Positions 17,743 through 27,608 are shown, counted from the stretch's first letter. The stretch: DNA of 64,000 nucleotides from Algivirga pacifica (GCF_039543525.1 NZ_BAABJX010000043.1:4214-68213); one strand, 5' to 3'. A program made the numbers and translations. The notes: a model not told the origin generated them from the letters alone.

Positions 17743-18453
17743 ATGAGCAGAGTATATATGATAGTAGTTCTGATACTGCTACCTTTTTTAGGATCGGCCC
17801 AAAGTGAAGGAACTATAATTAGGGAATATATTTCGAGAGCTGCCTGGGAGGAAAAAACAGTAGGGAAGGAATATGATTTTGAAGTTAAAAAAGAAGAGGT
17901 TGAAGAGGAGTATGATCCAGCAGATTTTGGACCATTTTTTAGGTTTTTTCTTCAGTTGGCCCCTTTGTTAAAGGGTGCTTTGATCGTCCTATTTATAGGT
18001 TTGTTAGCCTTTCTGTTGATTAAGATGATTCCAGTTTATCAAGAGAATAAAGAGCAAAAGGTAATTGACTATGAGGTGGAAATTACGGATGCAGAGCAAT
18101 TGACACATCAGTTACAGCTACATAAACTGGAGTATAGCTTACAGCAGTTTTTGGGAACGATGGCTTACCGTAGTGCAATTCGAACGTATTACTTAATGGT
18201 AGTGAAGCTACTAGAGGAAAATGGACATATCACCTGGAGAAAAGAAAAAACCAATATGGACTATATTCGTGAGCTGGAAGGGACTGCGCTAATGGAAGTT
18301 TTTAAAACGCTTACGAAAGCCTATGAAAATGCCTGGTTTGGTTTCATACTGCCAACGGAAGAGGAGTTTACGGTACTTAGTACCTCTTTTGATAATTTTT
18401 TGCAGGAAATAAAAAATCAAAGTTCTACCCCAAAATCATTGAGCCGTGGATAA
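17743..18453 (+). CDS. DUF4129-domain membrane protein
   Basis: A 236-residue protein with a signal peptide (to about residue 19), an acidic periplasmic stretch, one membrane helix (about 78-98) and a C-terminal cytosolic DUF4129 domain (LEYSLQQFLGTMAYRSAIRTYYLMVVKLLEENGHI... about 125-225). Proteins of this type accompany MoxR/DUF58 systems. It starts 2 bp after SpoIIM and overlaps the next gene by 8 bp, indicating translational coupling. The exact role is unknown. Confidence 0.82.
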   Translation: MSRVYMIVVLILLPFLGSAQSEGTIIREYISRAAWEEKTVGKEYDFEVKKEEVEEEYDPADFGPFFRFFLQLAPLLKGALIVLFIGLLAFLLIKMIPVYQENKEQKVIDYEVEITDAEQLTHQLQLHKLEYSLQQFLGTMAYRSAIRTYYLMVVKLLEENGHITWRKEKTNMDYIRELEGTALMEVFKTLTKAYENAWFGFILPTEEEFTVLSTSFDNFLQEIKNQSSTPKSLSRG

Positions 18454-19858
18454 TAAAAACCTTTTATGGATAGGGGGAGGGCTTGTTGTTTTAGTATTAG
18501 CCTTTTTTACCTATACACATTTTGCTGATCGAGAATATAATTGGTATTCGAAATATGAGATCAAGGGGGACCAACCTTTTCATACCAGTATTTTATATTC
18601 CTTGTTGGAGGAAGAAGCTTCAGTATCACTTATTGAAAATACAGTATTGAGGGAGTTGCCTGTCAATGGGACCTCAGAGGTATATTTGTTGATCGATAAT
18701 TGGTTGAATATTTCGGATAAGGAAGGCGAACGTCTTAAAGATTTTGTCGCTCAGGGAAATACTGCTTTTCTCTCCCTGGAGAATCCACAATCTTTATTAG
18801 AAATTTTGCTGGAGGAGGAAGAATTCACGGATATAGGAGGATTATTTCAGCGTAATGGAATAGGGGATACTCTTTCTTGGAAGGGAGAGAATGGAAAGGT
18901 ATTGCATTTCTATTGTGAACGCCCTTTGGATACTTCAGAAGCTCCTTTCATTTTTCTGGAGTTACGTAGTTTTGATGAAGTATATCAGCAACAGCTTTCA
19001 CATTATTATTGGCGCTACTACGAAGAAGATGGAGTAGATTCCACAAATACGTCTTCTTTTGATTCTACATGGCTATCCGCAGAGGATCGAAAAGAAGTGT
19101 TTACTAAGACCTATACTTATTTCGAGTACATTGAGACGTTTCGTCAACCGGTCTTCAAAGCGGGTAGTGAAAAGCCTACGGGAATAGGAATGATAGAAGT
19201 GCCTCATGGAAAAGGAAAATTCTATATTCATCTCTACCCAGCCTTGTTTACGAACTATTTCCTGAAAGAAGAAGATGGGTATGCTCATATGCAACAGGTG
19301 TTTGGTTTGCTGAAAGGGCAGGAGATTTACTGGGATACGGAGAGTGGAAACCCGTATCGACAGTTTAATAAAAATAATTTAACGACAGCTGATGAGACAG
19401 TTTTTCAGTTTATCATGAAGTATAAGAGTCTCAAGGCCGCTTGGTACTTGATACTGTTGCTGACAGTATTATACCTGATATTTTTCTCTAAGCGTAGACA
19501 ACGTGCTATTCCGTATATTCTGTCTCCTAAGAATACCTCTATAGCCTTTGCGGAAGCAATTGGAAGCTTAATCAAAAAGAATAATGATCATAAGCAATTG
19601 GTAGAATTGAAGATGAAGCTATTTGTTGGACGTCTTCGTTCAGAGTATAATATTAAAACACATGAAGTCTCTGTGGCAATGGTACAGGAGGTCAAGGATA
19701 AGACATCGGCCTCTGATGACGTTGTGGATAAGGTTTTCACGACCTACCATCAGTTACATAAACGAACAACAGGAGTTGACGCAACTGATTTTTTACGCTT
19801 AGTGGCTTATATGGAAGCATTTTATAAAGAAACTAATAAACAGAAAATATGGATATGA
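18446..19858 (+). CDS. DUF4350-domain membrane protein
   Basis: Starts at a GTG at 18446, overlapping the DUF4129 gene by 8 bp. 470 residues: an N-terminal membrane anchor (about 7-27), a large extracytoplasmic DUF4350/GATase-like domain (the stretch beginning FHTSILYSLLEEE, then EVYLLIDNWLNISDKEGERL and GNTAFLSLENPQ), a second membrane helix (about 331-350) and a cytosolic helical tail. This architecture is standard for the protein between DUF4129 and MoxR in Bacteroidota clusters. The ORF overlaps MoxR by 10 bp. The function is unknown. Confidence 0.82.
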   Translation: MDNKNLLWIGGGLVVLVLAFFTYTHFADREYNWYSKYEIKGDQPFHTSILYSLLEEEASVSLIENTVLRELPVNGTSEVYLLIDNWLNISDKEGERLKDFVAQGNTAFLSLENPQSLLEILLEEEEFTDIGGLFQRNGIGDTLSWKGENGKVLHFYCERPLDTSEAPFIFLELRSFDEVYQQQLSHYYWRYYEEDGVDSTNTSSFDSTWLSAEDRKEVFTKTYTYFEYIETFRQPVFKAGSEKPTGIGMIEVPHGKGKFYIHLYPALFTNYFLKEEDGYAHMQQVFGLLKGQEIYWDTESGNPYRQFNKNNLTTADETVFQFIMKYKSLKAAWYLILLLTVLYLIFFSKRRQRAIPYILSPKNTSIAFAEAIGSLIKKNNDHKQLVELKMKLFVGRLRSEYNIKTHEVSVAMVQEVKDKTSASDDVVDKVFTTYHQLHKRTTGVDATDFLRLVAYMEAFYKETNKQKIWI

Positions 19859-20895
19859 TGGATCACACATCCCATGAGGAGCAATCTCATGAAGAAACGA
19901 CAACACAAGATCATTTATCAACACCGGAAACACCACAACCTTCTTTGGAGGTAGATTTTGTGGAGGAGTGCTACAGTAAGATCAAACAGGAACTAAGAAA
20001 ACTGGTGATTGGGCAGGAGGAAATGATCGATTTGCTAGTGGCAGGGTTATTTTCGGATGGACATATTCTTTTGGAAGGGGTTCCTGGAATAGCCAAGACC
20101 TTAACGGCTAAACTTTTTGCCAAAACGATAACGGTAGGGTTTTCCAGAGTACAGTTCACACCAGACCTTATGCCTGCGGATGTGATCGGAACCATGGTAT
20201 TTAATGCGCAGACCTCCGAGTTTGATTTTAAGAAGGGACCGTTATTTTCCAACGTTATCTTGATTGATGAGATTAATAGGGCTCCTGCCAAGACACAGTC
20301 GGCACTGTTTGAGGTGATGCAGGAGAAGCAAATCTCTGTAGATGGGCATACTTATCAGATGCAAGAGCCTTACCTGGTATTGGCTACGCAGAACCCTATT
20401 GAACAAGAAGGTACCTATAAGCTTCCAGAGGCTCAGCTGGACCGTTTTCAGTTTAGGGTAAAGTTAGCATACCCTAGCTTGGAAGAGGAGCAGCAAATTT
20501 TACAACGTTTTCAGCATGGCAACCATGCACATAAAGGGGAGGAGGTGAAAGCAGTGATGGAAGTGAAAGATGTTTTGAAGTGCCGAGATATTATTGGAAA
20601 AGTAAGTATAGAAGCCTCTTTGATTAATTATGTAGCCTTGTTGGTCCATAGCACTAGAAATCATGGTGATATCTACTTGGGTGCATCTCCAAGGGCTTCT
20701 TTGTCGATCCTACATGCCTCTAAAGCCTACGCTGCTATGAATGGAAGAGGGTTTGTCATTCCAGATGACATCCGAAAGATGACCGTTCCGGTACTGAACC
20801 ATAGAATTATTTTAACACCGGACAAGGAGATCGAAGGGGTCACGACAGAAGAAGTGATTCAGGAAATTATTCAGTCAGTAGAGGTGCCAAGGTAA
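19849..20895 (+). CDS. MoxR-type AAA+ ATPase
   Basis: A 348-residue cytosolic chaperone-like ATPase. It has a low-complexity acidic/His N-terminus (1-35), Walker A GVPGIAKT (77-84), Walker B VILIDE (136-141), sensor 1 ATQNP, the GATase-like arginine segment LPEAQLDRFQFR, and a C-terminal lid with GASPRASLSILHASKAYA. MoxR proteins are thought to remodel or mature DUF58/VWA partners; the DUF58 gene follows directly. It overlaps the preceding gene by 10 bp. Confidence 0.93.
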   Translation: MDMMDHTSHEEQSHEETTTQDHLSTPETPQPSLEVDFVEECYSKIKQELRKLVIGQEEMIDLLVAGLFSDGHILLEGVPGIAKTLTAKLFAKTITVGFSRVQFTPDLMPADVIGTMVFNAQTSEFDFKKGPLFSNVILIDEINRAPAKTQSALFEVMQEKQISVDGHTYQMQEPYLVLATQNPIEQEGTYKLPEAQLDRFQFRVKLAYPSLEEEQQILQRFQHGNHAHKGEEVKAVMEVKDVLKCRDIIGKVSIEASLINYVALLVHSTRNHGDIYLGASPRASLSILHASKAYAAMNGRGFVIPDDIRKMTVPVLNHRIILTPDKEIEGVTTEEVIQEIIQSVEVPR

Positions 20896-20947
20896 TTCTT
20901 TGCCGCTGCTTTTTATACTGTATTGTTGATCTTAAAATCAGGAGCCA

Positions 20948-22279
20948 TTGTCTTTTTTCAGGAATCTATATTTTTCGGCTAACGTATTTATTGCCTTAGG
21001 GGGACTTGCGGTATTGTTTGTCGTAAGCTTTTTTCTTCCCATACTTTATCCTATTCTTCAAGGAGCATTATTGCTGCTGTGGGCTATTGTGTGCGCAGAT
21101 ATCTATTTACTTTTTTATGGAAAAATCGCTATTAAAGGACAACGAATACTTCCCAAGGTACTGTCTTTAGGTGCAAAACATAAGATACAGTTGTTTCTGC
21201 AAACTAGAGCTTCTTTTCCACTTAGGGTTCGTATATATGATGAATTGCCCAAGCAACTACAGGAGCGTAAGCTTTCTTTTCAGGTGCGGTTAGCTCCAAG
21301 GACAGAGAAAATGGTGAATTATACGATCAGGCCTTTGAGCCGAGGGGTTTATGACTTTGGAGATATCTTGCTTTATGTAGCATCTCCTTTGCGCATGGTA
21401 CATCGTCGAATTACTATACCTGCTGCGCAATCTCTAAAGGTATATCCCTCTTTAGTAGAAATGAAAGAATATGAGTTCTATAGCTTGTCTAGTGTGATGC
21501 ATAGGGGAGGGCTAAAGAAGATTCGGAAAATAGGTCAAAGCCATGAGTTTGAGCAGATCAAAAACTATGTAGCAGGGGATGATTATCAAAAGATTAACTG
21601 GAAAGCCAGTAGCAAAGGGCAAGGGTTGATGGTAAATCATTATCAGGATGAGAAGTCTCAGCCCGTATACATGGTCTTGGATAAAAGTAGAAGCATGCAT
21701 ATGCCTTTTAATGGATTGTCTCTACTGGATTATGCCATTAATACGAGCTTGACCTTTACCAATGTGGCGGTCAATAAACAAGATAAGGCAGGGTTGATCA
21801 CTTTTTCTGATAAGGTCGATACCGTGATTAAGGCAGTGTCAGACCGAAAACATATCAAGGTAGTGATGGAAGCGCTGTATAACGAAGAAGCAGGAAAGGG
21901 AGAGGCTGATTATACAGCTCTTTACAAAGGAATAACAAGGGCAGTGACCAACCGCAGTTTACTGTTCCTATTGACGAACTTTGAGAGCAAGCACGCCATG
22001 GAGCAAGCGATGCCTTTATTGAGACAATTGAATAGAAGACACCTGTTAGTGACTATTTTATTTGAAAATACAGAGCTTAAGGAGTACACCTATCGCAAGC
22101 CGGAGACCCTGAAGCAAGTCTATTACAAAACTATGGCAGAGAAGCTACTACACGATAAGCAGGAAATGGTACGCACCATCAATCAATACGGTATACAAAC
22201 GATCTTGACAAAACCAGAATTGTTGACAGTAGATGTGCTGAATAAGTATCTGGAGCTGAAGTCGAGGGGGATGTTGTAG
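20948..22279 (+). CDS. DUF58 (VWA-like) membrane protein
   Basis: The start is a TTG at 20948, preceded by AGGAG at a good distance (GGAGCCATTG). 443 residues with two N-terminal membrane helices (about 9-55), the DUF58 core segment (IKNYVAGDDYQKINWKAS) and a von Willebrand A-type domain with a MIDAS-like DKSRSM motif. DUF58 proteins are the usual partners of MoxR ATPases and may insert metals or cofactors or monitor the envelope. It is the last gene of the operon, 52 bp after MoxR. Confidence 0.88.
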   Translation: MSFFRNLYFSANVFIALGGLAVLFVVSFFLPILYPILQGALLLLWAIVCADIYLLFYGKIAIKGQRILPKVLSLGAKHKIQLFLQTRASFPLRVRIYDELPKQLQERKLSFQVRLAPRTEKMVNYTIRPLSRGVYDFGDILLYVASPLRMVHRRITIPAAQSLKVYPSLVEMKEYEFYSLSSVMHRGGLKKIRKIGQSHEFEQIKNYVAGDDYQKINWKASSKGQGLMVNHYQDEKSQPVYMVLDKSRSMHMPFNGLSLLDYAINTSLTFTNVAVNKQDKAGLITFSDKVDTVIKAVSDRKHIKVVMEALYNEEAGKGEADYTALYKGITRAVTNRSLLFLLTNFESKHAMEQAMPLLRQLNRRHLLVTILFENTELKEYTYRKPETLKQVYYKTMAEKLLHDKQEMVRTINQYGIQTILTKPELLTVDVLNKYLELKSRGML

Positions 22280-22521
22280 AGAATCGGAATTTGTATGGTT
22301 TTCCACTGTACTAACATCTAATGGTGTTGCAGTCATGCCTTGGAATGCCCTTCCAATTACTTTTGGTAGAGAAATTTAAATTCAAGGACGTATGAATAGA
22401 GCAACTTATAATAATAGAATGTTAGCGTGGAAAAATGCAGTGAAGTTCTAACTTATAGAGTAATGACCTATAAAAGAAATCAGCCCCAAAGACCTATGAG
22501 TTATATCTTTAATAACGAATA

Positions 22522-22902
22522 ATGAAGACTTTAATCTATACGATATTATCAATATTTCTTTTACAGGGTAAGGTTATTTATTCTGCCAAAACTGCAGAAA
22601 AGCAGATTCTTCAAGGAAGAGTACAAATAATATTGCCTATAGCTAACAATTACCAACCAACTTATATTATAGGTAAGTTTAATAAGAAGCTTCAAGATTC
22701 TATACAAAGAGAGTATAATTACACTTATAAAGTATACAACCCATTATACATTACTAAACAAGAAGTTGAAGGTATACAAGCCTATAATCAAGTAATGCGA
22801 GGTCATATTGACTCAGTCTGCTCTTGTGATTCACAAGAAGAAATTTATAATTTGTATAAGAGCAGTTACTCTGATCTTTTTCAAAAACAGGATAGCCTTT
22901 AA
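22522..22902 (+). CDS. Small secreted hypothetical protein (126 aa)
   Basis: Has an N-terminal signal peptide (about residues 1-22, ending ...VIYSAKTA), followed by a roughly 100-residue domain rich in Tyr, Asn and Gln with a CSC motif near residue 95. I do not recognise the family. It is an isolated gene between the DUF58 operon and a block of palindromes. Base composition is more AT-rich than that of the operon upstream, which may mean recent acquisition. Confidence 0.55.
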   Translation: MKTLIYTILSIFLLQGKVIYSAKTAEKQILQGRVQIILPIANNYQPTYIIGKFNKKLQDSIQREYNYTYKVYNPLYITKQEVEGIQAYNQVMRGHIDSVCSCDSQEEIYNLYKSSYSDLFQKQDSL

Positions 22903-22904
22903 AC

Positions 22905-23500
22905 CCCGTTTGCACACAGTATGTTGTGCGGAAGGTTGGCTAATTGGCTACTTAGGTAGCCTGTGGGTTTATTAAGTTTGAATAAATAATCGTCATAAAT
23001 TCTTTTCCCAACCCCGCCTAGCATTACATGCGTGACAAGCCCCAGGCTCTTTTAGAAATACCACTTCGTGGCGATCTATTCTAACGTGTCTCTCACAAAA
23101 AGATTGAATTGATAACCGCAAAGCGGTATTTCTAAAAGAGCCTGGGGTTTATTAAGGTTGAATAATTAACTGACACACTTCTTACGCGAAGAGATGGGTT
23201 GAAACCCACCTCTATGTGATGTCACCCTTTCTGGGTTTTATGGTATAATCCCGAAGGGATGACATCACATAGGGGCGGATTTCAATCCGTCACTATACGG
23301 AATATGACGCTTAATTATTCAACCTTAATTATCCCGTCATTTTACGAAACACGGCGATTTGTTATTCGATCTATCAATCCATCAACAACCTCCACTTTCC
23401 ACTCATACCATCCGAGCGTGGACGCTCGTCGAAAGCGCTTTTAGGTCGTAGCGTGGACGCTACGACCAGTGTCGTGTGTTAATCCAACCTCTTACCTATT
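22905..23500. repeat. Cluster of nested large palindromes (family R2 and relatives)
   Basis: This gene-free block of about 600 bp holds several stacked inverted repeats. Arms CCCAGGCTCTTTTAGAAATA (about 23041) and the complement (about 23127-23146) enclose about 65 bp. Arms CTATGTGATGTCACCC (23211-23226) and GGGATGACATCACATAG (23256-23272) follow. Then come GAGCGTGGACGCTC (23415-23428) and CGTAGCGTGGACGCTACG (23447-23464). Parts recur in the same order at 52611-52828 and inverted at 36250-36352. No gene is supported inside it. Confidence 0.75.
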
Positions 23501-23567
23501 CCTTTTTACCTATTACCTCTAAAAGATAGTTATGGTATTTTACACAACCCAAACCACACAAAAAAAT

Positions 23568-23612
23568 CAACTAAACAAGATGAACGAGCGAAGCTCAATT
23601 AAACATCATGAA
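23568..23612. repeat. Family R1' palindromic repeat, single arm
   Basis: CAACTAAACAAGATGAAC is followed by the mini-hairpin GAGC-GAA-GCTC and AATTAAACATCATGAAC. The sequence overlaps the 3' end of the phosphopantetheinyl-transferase gene, whose last codons are formed by the repeat. The same unit occurs at 44089-44136 and in the 12650 and 48864 regions. Confidence 0.7.
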
Positions 23613-24237
23613 CCTCCCAAGCCAAGGCAATTTGATGGTCATCAATGCGGTCACGATGAAGGTGAGTCGTAAGCATTTCTTCTTTCCCTACAAGTCCTTT
23701 TAATTGCTGCTCATCTTTCAGTAGTCGAATGTCTTTATTGAAGATTAACCCTTCTTTCCCATACAGCTTGTAAAGGGCTTCCTTGGCACACCAATAAAAC
23801 GTGAGATCTTCGTCATTTTCTCCATATATGACGGTCTCCTCGGGCAATACAAACTTGTGTTGCACCTTGCGAATACGTGGGGTGGCACGTTCAATATCAA
23901 TTCCTACTGTTTGCTTGGGGTTATAGCATACTCCGACCATATCTTTGCTGTGTGTAATGGAGATATGGGAGGTGTGATTGATCAGGTAAGGTTTTCCGTA
24001 TGTGTCTTTCTCCAATCCTTCGTAAGGGAGCATAAGGACCTCTTCAATAAGGTAGCGTAAGGCAATACGACAGGCCATTTTTTGCTTGCGGTGGGAGGCT
24101 GTTTTGACGTTGATATACTCTTTGGAAAGATGGAACTCTCCCAATAAGTCCACCAACGCTTCTTCTGTTTCAGTAATGTGCCAAATGACCCAATAAGTGT
24201 CTTGTGTTTTTTCTTCTTTAATAATAGGCATGACCAA
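23599..24237 (-). CDS. 4'-phosphopantetheinyl transferase (Sfp/HetI type)
   Basis: Transfers the phosphopantetheine arm of CoA to a serine of acyl or peptidyl carrier proteins, in the cytosol. Family motifs are present: the GKPYLINHTSHISITHSKDM region (81-100), the magnesium site GIDIE (112-116, with D114 and E116) and the FYWCAKEALYKLYGK motif (147-161, with K152, E153 and K157). At 212 aa it fits the Sfp/HetI group rather than the short AcpS. No PKS, NRPS or ACP gene is adjacent. The third residue is an alternative ATG start. The 3' end runs into a palindromic repeat. Confidence 0.9.
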   Translation of the reverse strand: MVMPIIKEEKTQDTYWVIWHITETEEALVDLLGEFHLSKEYINVKTASHRKQKMACRIALRYLIEEVLMLPYEGLEKDTYGKPYLINHTSHISITHSKDMVGVCYNPKQTVGIDIERATPRIRKVQHKFVLPEETVIYGENDEDLTFYWCAKEALYKLYGKEGLIFNKDIRLLKDEQQLKGLVGKEEMLTTHLHRDRIDDHQIALAWEVHDV

Positions 24238-24442
24238 CCACTGTTTGTTTGTGTTTATACCGCTTTTAGAGCTTTCTAAATCAATCTATCTACAAAAATA
24301 ACCTCAAACTATTCAAAAATCTATTAGAATACTTATAATTTTGATCTTTTATTATAGAAATAAAGCCAACAATACCGCTTGAATACAGTTCCTTATGTCG
24401 AACATATTCTAAAAGCGTACTTCATAAATCCTGAATAGATCA

Positions 24443-25360
24443 ATGAGAACAAAGATAGCTGTCGAGAAAATAGGAGCCTTTACGGGACATAAAGACTGTC
24501 TCTATAGTCTTGAGAAAGCTCCTGAAGAACAAACATTTTTTAGTAGTGGTTCAGATGGGCTAGTGGCAAAATGGAGTCTTCAAAAACCGGATGAGGGGAC
24601 GCTTGTTGCTAAGATTCCTAATACGGTCTACGCTATGTGTAGCCTTCCGGAGAAAAGAGAGTTGGTTGTAGGGCAAAATTTTGAGGGACTCCATGTGATT
24701 AGCCTTGAGGATAATACTGAAAAGCGAACCTTGAAGTTGAAGGATAAGGCTATTTTTGACATTAAGTATCATGATGATAAGCTATATGTTGCATTAGGGG
24801 ATGGACACTTAATGGTAATCGATTATGAAGGAATGAATGTGCTTCAGGATATACAATTGTCTACGAAAAATCTACGCTGTTTGGCGATTCATCCTGTACA
24901 GGGTGTTGTGTTAGTCGGCGGCAGTGATCATACGATTCGCGTGGTGGATTTGGACTCCTTGGTCGTACGTCAAGAACTGAATGCACATGAGCGTTCTGTG
25001 TTTTCTTTATCCTTTACTCCAGACTATCGTTATCTCTTGAGTGGAGGAATGGATGCCCATATGCATATTTGGGATGCTGAAAATAACTTTGCCCACCATC
25101 AGGATATTGTGGCACATATGTATACGATTAATGATATCGCTTTTAGAGCGGATGGTCGTTATTTTGCTACCTGTAGTAAAGATAAGTCTGTAAAGGTATG
25201 GGATGCGAAAGAATTTAGGTTACTAAAGGTCATAGACCGCGCCAGAAATGCAGGACATGGAACGTCAGTGAATAAACTAATTTGGCTAGATGATAATACA
25301 TTAGCTTCTTGTAGTGATGATCGTACCGTATCGGTATGGAAATTGACTTTTGAGAGTTAA
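24443..25360 (+). CDS. WD40-repeat protein
   Basis: A 305-residue cytosolic protein made of seven WD40-type blades, for example HKDCLYSLEKAPEEQTFFSSGSDG at the start, GMDAHMHIWDAENNF and CSKDKSVKVWDAKEFR near the middle, and CSDDRTVSVWKL at the end. It probably forms a single seven-bladed propeller that acts as a protein-interaction platform; the partners are unknown. The next gene starts directly after its stop codon, so the two are likely one operon. Confidence 0.9.
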   Translation: MRTKIAVEKIGAFTGHKDCLYSLEKAPEEQTFFSSGSDGLVAKWSLQKPDEGTLVAKIPNTVYAMCSLPEKRELVVGQNFEGLHVISLEDNTEKRTLKLKDKAIFDIKYHDDKLYVALGDGHLMVIDYEGMNVLQDIQLSTKNLRCLAIHPVQGVVLVGGSDHTIRVVDLDSLVVRQELNAHERSVFSLSFTPDYRYLLSGGMDAHMHIWDAENNFAHHQDIVAHMYTINDIAFRADGRYFATCSKDKSVKVWDAKEFRLLKVIDRARNAGHGTSVNKLIWLDDNTLASCSDDRTVSVWKLTFES

Positions 25361-25828
25361 ATGATAAATATGACGATAGAAGAGCGTTTGTTAGAACTTG
25401 GCGTGAAGCAGTATAGGGATATCCCCCAGTTAGCACCTCTATTCAGGCAGGTATGTGCTACTTTAGGGCAGTTGGTATCTGTACAAGAGGTACAGGCAGC
25501 AACCTGGTGTATTACTACAGTAGAAGAGGGAAAGGCTATAGGTATGCTGTGTGCAACGAACGATCGTTTTATATTGATTGGAGCAATTCCTCAAACAAAG
25601 CAACTGATTTCTAAGGAATATCCATTCAAAGAACTTTCGAAAGTTTTGTTGTATCGTCATGCGGTGACAGAGGTGGTAGAGAAAATGATTTTGCAGTTTT
25701 CCGTAATATCATTTAATTTTCTAGGGATTAAGGGCTTTATCCCATTGGATTTTATTGCCTTTTTGGAAAATACTTCCTTAGAGGTAATCAGTGGTATTAC
25801 CCCGGAAAATGGATCGGCAATGCAATAA
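25361..25828 (+). CDS. Hypothetical protein, possible PH-like fold (155 aa)
   Basis: Starts at the base after the stop of the WD40 gene (an alternative ATG is three codons later), strongly suggesting co-translation. 155 residues without a signal peptide; the middle section (IGMLCATNDRFILIGAIPQ) resembles bacterial PH/YokE-type strands, but I cannot confirm this. The end of the ORF is followed by a large palindrome. Function unknown; it may interact with the WD40 protein. Confidence 0.55.
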   Translation: MINMTIEERLLELGVKQYRDIPQLAPLFRQVCATLGQLVSVQEVQAATWCITTVEEGKAIGMLCATNDRFILIGAIPQTKQLISKEYPFKELSKVLLYRHAVTEVVEKMILQFSVISFNFLGIKGFIPLDFIAFLENTSLEVISGITPENGSAMQ

Positions 25829-25883
25829 GGCTTTGCTTCCATACAAATAAGGATGCAATGATTAAAAGTGAATAAGTAATCAT

Positions 25884-26050
25884 CATGCTACTAACTCGCT
25901 TTGTTGAACCGTTGAATCGTTGAATTAAGCTTCGCTCGTTGATTCGAGTTGAATTGTTGACTGAAACCTCAATAAATAATTCAACTCGAATCAACTCACC
26001 GAAGGTGAAATTCAACGATTCAACGGTTCAACAAAGCGAGTTGGTAGTAT
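25884..26050. repeat. Nested palindromic repeat, family R1 (copy d), with mismatched mini-hairpins
   Basis: Long arms (left ACTCGCTTTGTTGAACCG ..., right its complement) pair along about 70 bp on each side. At the same place inside the arms, the left carries AAGC-TTC-GCTC and the right carries CACC-GAA-GGTG, so these inner hairpins do not pair with each other although their surroundings do. It lies directly upstream of accC. Confidence 0.8.
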
Positions 26051-26092
26051 GGATAAATAATCATTGTGACTTCCATTCAAACACCAATAAAC

Positions 26093-27592
26093 ATGACTAA
26101 TCAAAAACAAATTCGAAAGCTGCTTATCGCTAACCGAGGAGAAATTGCCATTAGAGTAATTCGAACGGCACAGGAAATGGGTATCCGTACCGTGGCGGTA
26201 TACAGTGAGGCTGATCGCACTGCGCCTCACGTACGCTTGGCAGATGAAGCAGTATGTTTAGGTCCGGCACCTTCTGCAGAGTCTTATCTAAAAATGGATG
26301 ATATTATTGCTCACTGCCTTCGATTGGGGGTAGATGCAATCCATCCAGGGTATGGTTTTTTGTCTGAAAATGCCACCTTTGCTCGTAAGGTAAAAGAGGC
26401 AGGATTAATTTTCGTAGGGCCGTCAGCGACTGCTATTGAGGTGATGGGAGACAAGATCTCAGCCAAGAATGCTGTGACCGCTTATGATATTCCTTTGGTG
26501 CCGGGAACAAAAGAAGCCGTAGAAGATGTCGCAATCGCTAAAGAAAAGGCTGCAGAAATAGGGTATCCTATCTTGATCAAGGCTAGTGCTGGAGGAGGAG
26601 GAAAAGGGATGCGTATTGTAGAAAGGGAAGAGGATTTTGAGGAGCAAATGGAGCGAGCAGTAAGTGAGGCTGTTTCGGCATTTGGAAATGGCGCTGTATT
26701 TATCGAGAAGTATATACAATCCCCTAGACATATTGAATTTCAGATATTGGGTGATCAACACGGGAATATCATTCACTTGTTTGAGCGTGAGTGCTCCGTG
26801 CAGCGTAGACATCAGAAAGTGATTGAAGAGGCACCTTCAGCGATCCTAACGGAAGAGGTAAGAGAAGCGATGGGGAAATGTGCCGTGGATGTAGCTCGTG
26901 CCTGTGATTACTTCGGTGCTGGCACAGTAGAGTTTATCGTAGATAATGAGCTCAATTACTACTTCTTGGAGATGAATACTCGTCTGCAAGTAGAGCATCC
27001 GGTAACGGAAGAAATCACAGGAGTAGACTTGGTGAAGGAGCAGTTGCGTATTGCAGAAGGAAAAACACTTTCCTTGAAACAAGAGGACTTAACGATTAAG
27101 GGACATGCGGTAGAAGTACGTGTATATGCGGAAGATCCCACCAATAATTTCCTTCCAGATATTGGTACATTGAAAAAATACCAATCAGCAGGCGGACCGG
27201 GAGTGCGTATGGATGATGGGTATGAAGAAGGAATGGAAGTGCCGATTTACTATGATCCTATGCTAGGGAAGTTGATTACTTATGGGAACGACCGCGAGCA
27301 AGCAATTCAGCGAATGTTGAGAGCGATCAATAATTTCCAAGTGCAAGGGGTGGAGACAACACTATCTTTCTGTCATTTTGTGTTGGAGCACGAAGCGTTT
27401 CGTTCGGGTAACTTCTCGACCAAGTTTGTAGAAGAACATTTTAGTCCCGAATTATTGGCATCTCAGGATAAAGGAGCAGAACAGATCGCTGTGGCCTTGG
27501 TGGCTAAGTTGATGCAGGAGGCTGAAACTGCTAAGTCGTCAGGTGCTAAAACGGTTGCTAAGACCAGTAAATGGAAAAATAGAATAAGGTAG
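26093..27592 (+). CDS. accC: Biotin carboxylase subunit of acetyl-CoA (acyl-CoA) carboxylase
   Basis: ATP-dependent carboxylation of biotin on its carrier protein. I choose the ATG at 26093 (MTNQKQIRKLLIANRGEIA); a GTG at 26066 lies within repeat-derived sequence. The protein has an N-terminal biotin-carboxylase domain (LLIANRGEIAIRVIRTA), ATP-grasp (SAGGGGKGMRIV) and the HPGYGFLSE, ERECSVQRRHQKVIEE and FLEMNTRLQVEHPVTE motifs. The C-terminal tail is about 50 residues longer than in the compact AccC subunit. No accB gene is adjacent, so it might serve acetyl-, propionyl- or another acyl-CoA carboxylase. Confidence 0.92.
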   Translation: MTNQKQIRKLLIANRGEIAIRVIRTAQEMGIRTVAVYSEADRTAPHVRLADEAVCLGPAPSAESYLKMDDIIAHCLRLGVDAIHPGYGFLSENATFARKVKEAGLIFVGPSATAIEVMGDKISAKNAVTAYDIPLVPGTKEAVEDVAIAKEKAAEIGYPILIKASAGGGGKGMRIVEREEDFEEQMERAVSEAVSAFGNGAVFIEKYIQSPRHIEFQILGDQHGNIIHLFERECSVQRRHQKVIEEAPSAILTEEVREAMGKCAVDVARACDYFGAGTVEFIVDNELNYYFLEMNTRLQVEHPVTEEITGVDLVKEQLRIAEGKTLSLKQEDLTIKGHAVEVRVYAEDPTNNFLPDIGTLKKYQSAGGPGVRMDDGYEEGMEVPIYYDPMLGKLITYGNDREQAIQRMLRAINNFQVQGVETTLSFCHFVLEHEAFRSGNFSTKFVEEHFSPELLASQDKGAEQIAVALVAKLMQEAETAKSSGAKTVAKTSKWKNRIR

Positions 27593-27608
27593 TATAGTAT
27601 AGAGAATT

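Noticed and set aside
23259..23444. An ORF in the palindrome block
   Set aside because: It is made of repeat sequence only and changes between the repeat copies.
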